64,000 nucleotides of DNA from Arachidicoccus sp. (GTDB lineage Bacteria > Bacteroidota > Bacteroidia > Chitinophagales > Chitinophagaceae): assembly GCA_028283605.1 (NCBI GenBank), contig JAPWKH010000031.1, forward strand, positions 124,001-188,000. The letters are read 5' to 3'. Positions 26,731 through 34,172 of this stretch are shown here, piece after piece. Both the position numbers and the translations under genes were made by a program. The notes beneath the pieces were generated by a model that saw only the letters and a list, made by a program, of their open reading frames with translations, was not told where the DNA came from and did no database searches. The stretch's first letter is position 1; each line of letters opens with the position of its first letter.

Positions 26731-26916
26731 TATAATGCTGCGTTAAGCGCGTGAGGACGCAGCGCGGCATCCTTTTGCGAAGCGCGTGATGTTTTGTGCG
26801 CCGGGCAAAAGATATAGCGCGCAGACCGACGGCAAGCGTTCTTTTTTGATGACGAAAAAACATTAGATACCCAGCTTGCCGGCACGCCCAAAGTTTTTTA
26901 TTTTCTTTCTATTTAT
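26731..26916. repeat. Dispersed ~185-bp repeat, copy 1
   Basis: This segment, from TATAATGCTGCG to ATTTTCTTTCTATTTA, is matched by 31286-31465 in the same orientation with long identical blocks (for example GCGCGGCATCCTTTTGCGAAG and GACGGCAAGCGTTCTTTTT) and few indels. It is visibly more GC-rich than the flanking DNA. It fills most of the 414-bp gap between hppA and the 61-aa gene. No convincing reading frame is shared by both copies, so it is likely non-coding. Confidence 0.85.
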
Positions 26917-27047
26917 TATCAATTGGAAATTTTAATTGAGATTGCTTAGTTCCAAAAAGATAAAATGATTTGATCATCATAATATAACGGCCGGAGAAAG
27001 AAAAAATAAATTAAGTATAGAATAATATTTGTTGCCGGAAATAGTAT

Positions 27048-27055
27048 TAATTTTG
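27048..27055 (+). promoter_or_regulatory. Putative -7 element for the 61-aa gene
   Basis: TAATTTTG matches TAnnTTTG, with a TTTG at 27028-27031 about 16 bp upstream as -33. This gives a leader of roughly 25 nt before the ATG at 27088. Confidence 0.5.
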
Positions 27056-27087
27056 ATTTAACCTTAATAACCTAAATCTTAAACACC

Positions 27088-27273
27088 ATGAAAAAATTCA
27101 AACGGATTTTCAATACGTCCATAGATCCTACTCATAAAAACAAGTCAAAACAAGACAGGATCAAACATCAACTGGAAAATGATTATAATGCTGCAAAAAA
27201 GAAAGGCGACAAAATAACCGAACTTAAATTACAAAGAGCTTATTTTTCGCATTTAGCAAATCTTCAAGCATAA
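27088..27273 (+). CDS. Small basic hypothetical protein (61 aa)
   Basis: A 61-aa, lysine-rich protein with no signal peptide or membrane helix. Residues ~20-58 are predicted helical by composition (DRIKHQLENDYNAAKKKGDKITELKLQRAYFSHLANL). I do not recognise the family. Support for it being real: a good promoter-like motif upstream, a leader (AATAACCTAAATCTTAAACACC) similar to that of the next gene (AATAACCTTAAATTCAAATCT), and a position at the head of a stress-type cluster with a DUF892 protein and a catalase. Confidence 0.6.
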   Translation: MKKFKRIFNTSIDPTHKNKSKQDRIKHQLENDYNAAKKKGDKITELKLQRAYFSHLANLQA

Positions 27274-27328
27274 TTCATTTAAAGATACTTGTATTTGTTA
27301 GTATATTAATAACCTTAAATTCAAATCT

Positions 27329-27880
27329 ATGAAAACAGAAACAAAACCTACCAATAATGTTGCATCTAAAACACCCGCAAAAAAAGATGCAGCAAAAAAA
27401 TTAGAAGACCTTTTTGAAGATGGCCTGAAAGATATATACTGGGCAGAAAAAGCATTGACAAAAGCATTGACAAAAATGGAAAAAAATGCTACTTCACCAA
27501 AATTGAAAAAAGCGATTGCAGATCATCTGAAACAAACGGAAGGTCATGTAAAACGTCTTGAAGACAGCTTCGCAGCTTTGGGCAAAAAAGCGCAGGCTAA
27601 GAAGTGCGATGCAATGGCCGGCTTGCTGGAAGAAGGCGAAGGAATCGTTGAAGAAACACAACCGGGTTCTGTACGAGATGCCGGCATTATCCTTGCTTCG
27701 CAAAAAGTGGAGCATTATGAAATTGCTTCTTATGGTACGCTTGCCGCATTTGCAAAAGTACTGGACGAAAAAGATGTTCTTAAAAATCTATTGGCAACTT
27801 TAGCAGAAGAAAAGAAATGTGATGAATTGCTTACAAGTATCGCCGATACCGATTTGAATACCGAAGCGATTAAAAACTAA
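27329..27880 (+). CDS. DUF892 / YciE-YciF ferritin-like protein
   Basis: A 183-aa four-helix protein of the YciE/YciF (DUF892) family. After a Lys/Ala-rich N-terminus of about 25 residues, family features appear: KLEDLFEDGLKDIYWAEKAL (about residues 26-45), 'HLKQTEGHVKRLE' (about 69-81) and SQKVEHYEIASYGTL (about 127-141), with Glu/His residues placed as in diiron ferritin-like folds. Family members are stress-induced; metal binding is inferred. It lies between the 61-aa gene and the large catalase. Confidence 0.87.
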   Translation: MKTETKPTNNVASKTPAKKDAAKKLEDLFEDGLKDIYWAEKALTKALTKMEKNATSPKLKKAIADHLKQTEGHVKRLEDSFAALGKKAQAKKCDAMAGLLEEGEGIVEETQPGSVRDAGIILASQKVEHYEIASYGTLAAFAKVLDEKDVLKNLLATLAEEKKCDELLTSIADTDLNTEAIKN

Positions 27881-27906
27881 ATTGTTTTTCGCAAACAACA
27901 ACACTT

Positions 27907-27976
27907 AAATAGCCGCATAGTATTAACATCTATTGAGATATAATACGCTTTTTTCACCAATTCTTTGCGGCTATTT
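27907..27976 (+). terminator. Inverted repeat between DUF892 gene and catalase
   Basis: AAATAGCCGCA (27907-27917) and TGCGGCTATTT (27966-27976) are a perfect 11-bp inverted repeat with a 48-nt loop; the second arm runs into TTTTTCT. The T-run suits a terminator for the DUF892 unit, but the long loop could instead be a structured leader for the catalase mRNA. Confidence 0.5.
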
Positions 27977-28007
27977 TTCTTTAAATTTTTTATTCAAAAA
28001 ATGTGAT

Positions 28008-30176
28008 ATGGCAAAGAAATCTTCTAAGCCGGCGACATCGTCGCTGCAAAATGCTTCGCAACAAACTAAAAAAACTACACAGTTAGATGAGCTGATAACA
28101 GACAATGATAACACAGCGCTTACCACCAATCAGGGATTAAAAATAAATGATAATCAAAATTCATTAAAAGCTGGAGAGCGCGGCGCAACGTTGTTGGAAG
28201 ATTTTATCCTGAGGGAAAAAATTACGCACTTCGATCATGAGCGTATTCCGGAAAGAATTGTACATGCACGCGGCTCCGCAGCACATGGTTATTTTCAGGT
28301 GTATAAAAATTTGGAACAATATACAGCTGCAAAATTCTTAACGGATACTTCTGCTAAAACACCTGTATTTGTGCGTTTCTCGACTGTTGCAGGAGAAAGA
28401 GGTTCTACCGATTTGGCAAGAGATGCACGAGGATTTGCAGTGAAATTTTATACCGATGAAGGCAATTTTGATTTAGTGGGCAATAATATTCCTGTGTTCT
28501 TTATTCAGGATGCAATCAAGTTTCCCGACCTCGTACATTCTGTAAAACCGGAGCCTCATCATGGTATGCCACAGGCAGCTTCTGCGCATGATACGTTTTG
28601 GGATTTTATCTCATTGATGCCAGAAAGTATGCACATGGTTTTATGGGTAATGAGCGATAGAGGAATTCCGCGTAGTTTAAGAATGATGGAAGGATTTGGT
28701 ATTCATACTTTTCGCCTCGTAAATAAAGAAGGCAAAGCACATTTTGTAAAATTTCATTGGAAACCCTTGTTGGGCGTGCATTCCGTAGCTTGGGACGAAG
28801 CTACAAAAATCAGCGGAAAGGACAGTGACTTCCATCGCCGCGATTTGTGGGAAGCTATTGAAAGCGGTGCTTATCCCGAGTGGGAATTAGGATTGCAGAT
28901 TATTCCGGAAGAAGATGAGTATAAGTTTGATTTTGATTTGTTAGACCCTACTAAACTTATCCCTGAAGAATTGGTTCCCGTACAAATTGTTGGCAAGATG
29001 ACATTGAACAGAAACCCTGATAACTTCTTTGCAGAAACGGAACAGGTTGCTTTTCATCCCGGACATGTTGTTCCAGGTATTGATTTCTCTAACGATCCAT
29101 TGTTGCAGGGAAGATTATTTTCTTATACAGATACACAATTATCAAGATTGGGTTCTGCTAATTTTCATGAATTGCCCATCAACAGACCGATAAATACAGT
29201 TCATAATAATCAGCGTGACGGACACATGCGCCATCAAATTGTGAAAGGACAAGTAAGTTATGAACCAAATACATTAGGCGGAGGTTGTCCGTATCAATCT
29301 ATGTGGAAAGATGGCGGTTTTGTTTCGTTTAATGAAAGAGTAGATGGGCAAAAAATAAGAGCCAGAAGCAAGAGCTTTGTAGATCATTATTCACAGGCAA
29401 AATTATTTTTTAACAGTCAGTCAGAACCGGAAAAGAAGCATATAACGAATGCCATTATTTTTGAATTATCCAAAGTACAAACATCCTCCATTCGTGAAAG
29501 AGTAGTGAGTTTGCTTAATTATGTAGATAAAGAATTAGCAAAAAATGTAGGTAAAAAATTGGGCGTTGCACCGGCTAAGCTGGAACAGCCAAATCAAAGT
29601 ATTCCTGCTGATGCAGATGCGGCTTCTCTTCAGAGCAAAGAGAAAAATCCGAATCCTGCAACATCTGCGGCTTTAAGTATGGCGAATACTGTGAAGAATA
29701 CGATTAAAACACGTAAAATAGCTTTTATGTTAGACAATGGTGTGGATGCTAAAATTGCCAATGCATTGAAAGCCAAATTGGAAAAAGAAGGAGGAGTTGT
29801 AGAAATTGTAGCAACAAGCATGGCTCCGGTAACAGCAGATGATCAATCAGTTTTCACGCCTCAGCATTCGCTCACAAGTACGGCTAGTGTGTGTTTCGAC
29901 GCATTGTATATTGCAGCAGGAAAAAAATCAGTAGAAAATCTTTTAACCATGCCGGAAAGTATTGAGTTTGTAAATGAAGCTTATAAACATTGTAAAGCTA
30001 TTGCGTTTGGTAAAGACACCCAGTCACTGTTCGACAAAACAAATATAGCCGCCAAAAAACATGATGATCCTGCGGTGATTCAGGAAACAGATAAAGATTA
30101 TGCAGATAAATTTATAAAAGCCATCACCAACCATCGCGTATGGGAACTGGAAGATGCGAGGAATAATCCTGCATAA
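28008..30176 (+). CDS. katE: Large-subunit catalase (HPII/KatE type) with C-terminal DJ-1-like domain
   Basis: A 722-aa heme catalase that dismutates hydrogen peroxide. The active-site His is in [13 protein letters not shown] (about residues 81-93) and the distal Asn in [12 protein letters not shown] (about 157-168). [13 protein letters not shown] (about 125-137) is the usual channel segment, and '[18 protein letters not shown]' (about 369-386) holds the heme Tyr ligand. Residues ~560-715 form the flavodoxin/DJ-1-like domain of large catalases ([15 protein letters not shown]...). The start is placed at MAKKSSK, since an upstream in-frame extension overlaps a structured leader. The Lys/Ser-rich first ~60 residues are not conserved. 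Confidence 0.93.
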   Translation: MAKKSSKPATSSLQNASQQTKKTTQLDELITDNDNTALTTNQGLKINDNQNSLKAGERGATLLEDFILREKITHFDHERIPERIVHARGSAAHGYFQVYKNLEQYTAAKFLTDTSAKTPVFVRFSTVAGERGSTDLARDARGFAVKFYTDEGNFDLVGNNIPVFFIQDAIKFPDLVHSVKPEPHHGMPQAASAHDTFWDFISLMPESMHMVLWVMSDRGIPRSLRMMEGFGIHTFRLVNKEGKAHFVKFHWKPLLGVHSVAWDEATKISGKDSDFHRRDLWEAIESGAYPEWELGLQIIPEEDEYKFDFDLLDPTKLIPEELVPVQIVGKMTLNRNPDNFFAETEQVAFHPGHVVPGIDFSNDPLLQGRLFSYTDTQLSRLGSANFHELPINRPINTVHNNQRDGHMRHQIVKGQVSYEPNTLGGGCPYQSMWKDGGFVSFNERVDGQKIRARSKSFVDHYSQAKLFFNSQSEPEKKHITNAIIFELSKVQTSSIRERVVSLLNYVDKELAKNVGKKLGVAPAKLEQPNQSIPADADAASLQSKEKNPNPATSAALSMANTVKNTIKTRKIAFMLDNGVDAKIANALKAKLEKEGGVVEIVATSMAPVTADDQSVFTPQHSLTSTASVCFDALYIAAGKKSVENLLTMPESIEFVNEAYKHCKAIAFGKDTQSLFDKTNIAAKKHDDPAVIQETDKDYADKFIKAITNHRVWELEDARNNPA

Positions 30177-30450
30177 GAGGATTAATATTGATTAATTAAA
30201 AAATGCTTTGATTTCTTTACAAGAGGTCAGAGCATTGCTCTTTATTTATGGTTCGTGTACCACGGATTATGGTGAAGAGAATTTGTATTCTGATATTGTT
30301 TTTTATAATAAACTTTTTTTGCAAAAAGATTACCGCTTGCGCGGTTATGACAATATAGGTTTTCCGATTTTAGGAAGGTTGTTTGCAATAGGTTGTTCGT
30401 CTATAACTTCGCGATAGTTTTACTTTCTCATCTTGTTCGCGGGAACATAA
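30177..30450. other. Intergenic stretch between catalase and IS630
   Basis: These 274 bp contain no convincing gene; the longest open frame (about 69 codons) starts at TTG and has no recognisable features. A small hairpin ACCGC-TTGC-GCGGT lies at 30332-30345. I see no conserved signal. Confidence 0.4.
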
Positions 30451-31265
30451 TATAGTTAAATCATAATAATTTGTCACATTATTTGTATTTTTGTATTATG
30501 TCGTATTCTATAGATTTCCGCAAACAATTATTTAAGATTAAGCGTCAGGAAAATCTCACATTTCAAGAAACTGCAGAAAGATTTGGTATTCCCATAAGGA
30601 CGTTGTTTAGATGGCAAAAATGTATAAATCCTAAAACAAAGCGGAACAAACCTTCAACAAAAATAGATATGGAGGCATTGCGAAAAGATGTTGAGCAACA
30701 TCCGGATCATTATCAATATGAGAGAGCGAGGAAGTTTGGGGTAGGGCAAAGCACGATATTTTATGCCCTAAAGCGTTTGGGAATCAGTTGTAAAAAAGAC
30801 CTGTTGTTTATTTAGATGAAAGTGGGTTTTCGGTAGATGCGCCCAGAGGAAATGGCTACAGCCAAAAAGGAAAGAAATGTTATGGCTGTAAAGACTGGCA
30901 CGCAAGAGGAAGGCTAAACGCTATCGGAGCGATAACAAACTTCAAGCTACTCAATGTATGTTTATTTGATTGTAACATAGATGCCGATGTATTCTATGGC
31001 TGACTTACACAGCAATTATTACCTGCTATTGCTCCAAACTCGGTTATTGTACTTGACAATGCAACATTTCACAAGCGGGATGATGCTTTGCGGGCTGTGC
31101 AAAAGCAAGGACATATTTTGAGTTTCTCCCACCTTACAGCCCCGACCTTAATCCAATAGAAAAGAAATGGGCACAGGCCAAAAGTATCAGAAGGAAATTT
31201 GGATATACTCCTGAAGAACTTTTTATTTACACTGATTTATGACGGTTTATTCTGATTTAACTATA
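30451..31265 (+). mobile_element. Degraded IS630-family insertion sequence with intact ends
   Basis: An 815-bp element. Its termini are imperfect 26-bp inverted repeats: TATAGTTAAATCAtAATAAtttGTCA-type at 30451-30476 and its complement at 31240-31265, with 22 of 26 positions matching. Both ends carry TA, the target duplicated by IS630/Tc1-mariner elements. The coding region inside encodes an HTH part and a DDE part but is broken in at least three places, so the element cannot move without help in trans. Confidence 0.85.
30498..31243 (+). pseudogene. IS630 transposase remnant
   Basis: The N-terminal HTH part reads from ATG 30498 (MSYSIDFRKQLF, then 'FQETAERFGIPIRTLFRWQK') to a stop at 30813-30815. 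The DDE domain continues in another frame: PVVYLDESGF (first Asp, from about 30800), VLDNATFHK (second Asp, about 31050) and, after a further frameshift near 31121, LPPYSPDLNPIEKKW (the Glu). The linker between HTH and DDE parts seems shorter than normal, which suggests a deletion. A TGA at 31001-31003 replaces what is probably a Trp codon. These lesions include a substitution, so they are not all homopolymer errors. Confidence 0.85.
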
Positions 31266-31285
31266 CATGCCAAAATTTAAGCAGC

Positions 31286-31465
31286 TATAATACTGCGTTG
31301 AGCGCGTGAGTGCGGAGCGCGGCATCCTTTTGCGAAGCTATATCTTTTGCGCGAGGGCAAAAGATATAGCGCGTAGAACGACGGCAAGCGTTCTTTTTGA
31401 TTACGAAGAAACATTATAAACCCAGCCTGCCGGCACGCTCAAGTTTTTTATTTTCTTTCCATTTA
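31286..31465. repeat. Dispersed ~185-bp repeat, copy 2
   Basis: The second copy of the segment at 26731-26916, in direct orientation, beginning 20 bp after the IS630 right end. It contains a perfect 14-bp stem (GCTATATCTTTTGC at 31337-31350 with GCAAAAGATATAGC at 31357-31370, loop GCGAGG); in copy 1 only the right arm is conserved. It fills most of the gap before the padR promoter. Confidence 0.85.
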
Positions 31466-31508
31466 CATTATGGTTTTGCCGCTCATCAAAAATTATTTTA
31501 AAATTTAG

Positions 31509-31549
31509 TACTATGTATTGCATAGTATTTTAAAATATTCATATCTTTG
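31509..31549 (+). promoter_or_regulatory. padR promoter with overlapping operator palindrome
   Basis: TACTATG-TATTG-CATAGTA (31509-31527) is a perfect 7-bp inverted repeat. The TTG within it (31518-31520) can serve as -33 for the -7 element TATCTTTG (31542-31549, exact TAnnTTTG), with a 21-bp spacer. An inverted repeat covering the -33 region of a padR gene is the expected place for autorepression. The gene start is 26 bp downstream. Confidence 0.75.
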
Positions 31550-31574
31550 TGTAACAAAATTAAAATTTAATAGA

Positions 31575-31907
31575 ATGGATATTCAGAACACACAGAGCCA
31601 GATGCGAAAAGGAATATTGGAATTCTGCATATTGTCCATCATAAAGCAAGCTGAAGCATATCCAAGCGATATAGCCGAGAAAATGAAATCGGCAAACCTG
31701 AATGTATTGGAAGGGACATTGTATCCTTTGCTAACACGGTTAAAAAATGCAGGATTACTGACGTACAGATGGGTGGAAAGCGTATCGGGGCCGCCAAGAA
31801 AATATTTTAGCCTGACAGATGAGGGACTGAATTTTTTAAAAGAATTGGAAGCTACCTGGAAAGAACTTGCAGATGCCGTAAACTTAATAACGAATCATAA
31901 TTTATAG
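31575..31907 (+). CDS. PadR-family transcriptional regulator
   Basis: A 110-aa winged-helix regulator of the short PadR type. 'MRKGILEFCILSIIKQAEAYPSDIAEKM' at the N-terminus, LEGTLYPLLTRLKNAGLLTYRW (about residues 44-65) with the recognition helix, and SGPPRKYFSLTDEG (about 70-83) are hallmarks. I place the start at MDIQNTQ because longer frames would run through the promoter. It is followed after 24 bp by the PspC-domain gene, a pairing seen often in Bacteroidota, which suggests it controls the pair. Confidence 0.92.
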   Translation: MDIQNTQSQMRKGILEFCILSIIKQAEAYPSDIAEKMKSANLNVLEGTLYPLLTRLKNAGLLTYRWVESVSGPPRKYFSLTDEGLNFLKELEATWKELADAVNLITNHNL

Positions 31908-31931
31908 TTGCCATAATTTAAAATAAGTATA

Positions 31932-34112
31932 ATGAAAAAAGTAATAAATATAAATTTTCAGGGACGTGTAGTGATGATAGAGGAAGATGCTTATGAAAAT
32001 TTGAAAATGTATATCGATAGCCTTCGCAAACATTTTGCCAATGAAGAAGGCAACGATGAAATTATTAACGACATTGAGAACCGCATATCGGAACTTTTTG
32101 ATGATGTGATTAAAAAAGGAAGCCCTTGCGTAAGCACAGCCGATCTTGATGCGATTATAAAAAGTATCGGCCGACCGGAAGATTTTGAAGAAGAAAGCAC
32201 AAGTGCTAATACTTCTCAGTCAAAATCTGCGGAAAACCAATCGCAGCAATCTTTTCAGCAATCTGGAACCGATTGGCACAAACAATTTTTTCGTGATGAA
32301 AATAATAAAAAAATCGGCGGCGTGTGTGCGGGATTGGCCAATTATTTCAACATAGATGTTACTTGGGTGCGATTAATTGCGCTTGTATTGCTCGTATTTT
32401 ATGGTGTCGGTTTTATTCCATATATCATTTTATGGATTGCATTGCCGAGCTCTGCTACGCAGGTAATCGGTTCCTCTCAAAAAAGATTGTACCGCGATTT
32501 GTCGCATAAAACAATTGGCGGCGTGTGTGCCGGCTTAGCCAATTATTTCAACATAAGTATCTGGATCCCAAAAGTGATATTTCTTGTAGGCGCAATATGC
32601 TCTTTGCCTATAAGCATCTTATCCGGTTTTCATGGCGCGCCTTTCTTTTTCCCGGGAATCAATGGCATATTTGTAACGCTGTATGTAATTCTTTGGTCGG
32701 TAGTTCCGGCGGCTGTTACTGCTTCTGAAAAACTCTCCATGAAAGGCGAAAATGTAGATTTAAACAGCATTAAAAATACCGTGCAGGAAGATTTGAGCGA
32801 TAATAAAAAGGGTAAAAAAAAAGTAAATAACACTACTATGAATTACGATTCTTCTCAACAACTTATTCCTGTAAAAGAACGCTCAACGTTGGGCAATATT
32901 ATCGTTACATTGTTTAAGGTTTTTGCATACTTTGTTTTAGGATGTATTCTGTTTGCAATTATTTGCTCTTTATTTGCAATCGGAGTAGGGGCATTCGGTT
33001 TATTGCCATTTAAAGGTTATTTAATTAGCGGTACATGGCAAAATACACTGGCAATTCTCACTATTATTTTCTTTATCTGGTTGCCTGTTGTAGGCATAAT
33101 CGTTTGGATAATCCGTTCTCTTACAAAAAGTAAATCCAACAGTTATCTGCGCATTACTTTATGGGGATTGTGGATTGTTGGGCTGATGTCTTTTATCTCA
33201 TTGATTATTTCTGTGCATCAGGATATCAGCGAAGTAAATAATCCCGTTACACAACCTGTAAGCATTACCAATCCTAAGGTTCAGGAGCTGACTATTAATT
33301 ACGAGAGGCTGGAAAGACCATTCCGTTTCAGCCGTCATTGGATTTTCGGCAGAAGCTCTTACAGCGCTGTAAATGTAAAAATCAGACGCGGAAATTTGAT
33401 CTACGATAATTCTATTCCGTCAGTTGAAGATTCTGTTTTGATTAATAATACAGACCTCCAGTTTACGCAATCTCCAAGCGATTCTTTTCAGGTTTATATC
33501 ACAAAATTATCTAACGGAAGAACAACGGAAAACGCAAATATTTTAGCTGATAAAATAAATTATGTCGGTATTGCGCAACAGGATTCTCTTTTAAATGTGC
33601 CGAGTTATTTTGCTATCAACCAAACAGAAAAATTTCGTAATCAGTTTGTACTCATAACCATTGCTGTGCCGGTGGGTAAAAAAATTATCATTCACCAAAA
33701 CGATGGTTTTTCAAACAAAATATTTTTAGGATTTATGACTATTACCGATTATAATAATCCTTTCGATATTCATGGTTACTATTGGAATTTTGATAAAGAA
33801 TATGTAATGACAAAAGAAGGATTGAAACCTACACATTTGGATACATCCGATGATGATGACGATGACGACGATAATTCTTCTGTTGCCAATACACAAGATT
33901 CAGTAGAAGCCGTAAAACAACGGATTGAAAAACAGCAGAAAAAATTAGACGAGGAAAAACAACATTTGAAAGAAATAAATGAACAAAAAAAGAAAAGCCT
34001 TGAACAGCAGCTTCAGCAATTAAAAAACGACAGCGAAAAAATAAATGCTGTGAGTATAAAATTCGAATCGCCAATTTTGCTTTTGGGAAAAGCTTTTATA
34101 CATAACATTTAA
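31932..34112 (+). CDS. Membrane protein with two PspC domains and C-terminal acidic/coiled-coil tail
   Basis: A 726-aa membrane protein. Residues 1-80 form a soluble domain with an acidic helical segment. Two PspC domains follow (about residues 116-176 and 186-258), both with the core IGGVCAGLANYFNI. A cytoplasmic linker leads to three further helices (about 318-355, 370-395, 404-425) and a ~190-residue soluble domain. The C-terminus has an Asp run (about 638-645) and a Gln/Lys/Glu coiled coil (about 660-705). PspC proteins sense envelope stress in enterobacteria; the role here is inferred. It is cotranscribed with padR. Confidence 0.85.
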   Translation: MKKVININFQGRVVMIEEDAYENLKMYIDSLRKHFANEEGNDEIINDIENRISELFDDVIKKGSPCVSTADLDAIIKSIGRPEDFEEESTSANTSQSKSAENQSQQSFQQSGTDWHKQFFRDENNKKIGGVCAGLANYFNIDVTWVRLIALVLLVFYGVGFIPYIILWIALPSSATQVIGSSQKRLYRDLSHKTIGGVCAGLANYFNISIWIPKVIFLVGAICSLPISILSGFHGAPFFFPGINGIFVTLYVILWSVVPAAVTASEKLSMKGENVDLNSIKNTVQEDLSDNKKGKKKVNNTTMNYDSSQQLIPVKERSTLGNIIVTLFKVFAYFVLGCILFAIICSLFAIGVGAFGLLPFKGYLISGTWQNTLAILTIIFFIWLPVVGIIVWIIRSLTKSKSNSYLRITLWGLWIVGLMSFISLIISVHQDISEVNNPVTQPVSITNPKVQELTINYERLERPFRFSRHWIFGRSSYSAVNVKIRRGNLIYDNSIPSVEDSVLINNTDLQFTQSPSDSFQVYITKLSNGRTTENANILADKINYVGIAQQDSLLNVPSYFAINQTEKFRNQFVLITIAVPVGKKIIIHQNDGFSNKIFLGFMTITDYNNPFDIHGYYWNFDKEYVMTKEGLKPTHLDTSDDDDDDDDNSSVANTQDSVEAVKQRIEKQQKKLDEEKQHLKEINEQKKKSLEQQLQQLKNDSEKINAVSIKFESPILLLGKAFIHNI

Positions 34113-34137
34113 ATGTTGCTTTAATAATAATCTTTAT

Positions 34138-34170
34138 AAAGAGAACTGCCATTTCAAAGCAATTCTCTTT
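34138..34170. terminator. Bidirectional terminator between pspC-like gene and parC
   Basis: AAAGAGAACTGC (34138-34149) pairs with GCAATTCTCTTT (34159-34170) with one mismatch around a 9-nt loop. A-rich and T-rich flanks lie on both sides, and the two genes converge here. Confidence 0.75.
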
Positions 34171-34172
34171 AT

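Noticed and set aside
26624-26891. Minus-strand frames across repeat copy 1
   Set aside because: The frames are not conserved in copy 2 and composition suggests non-coding DNA.
30208-30417. A 69-codon frame after the catalase gene
   Set aside because: TTG start, no recognisable family, no promoter signal, and it lies in a region beside an insertion element.
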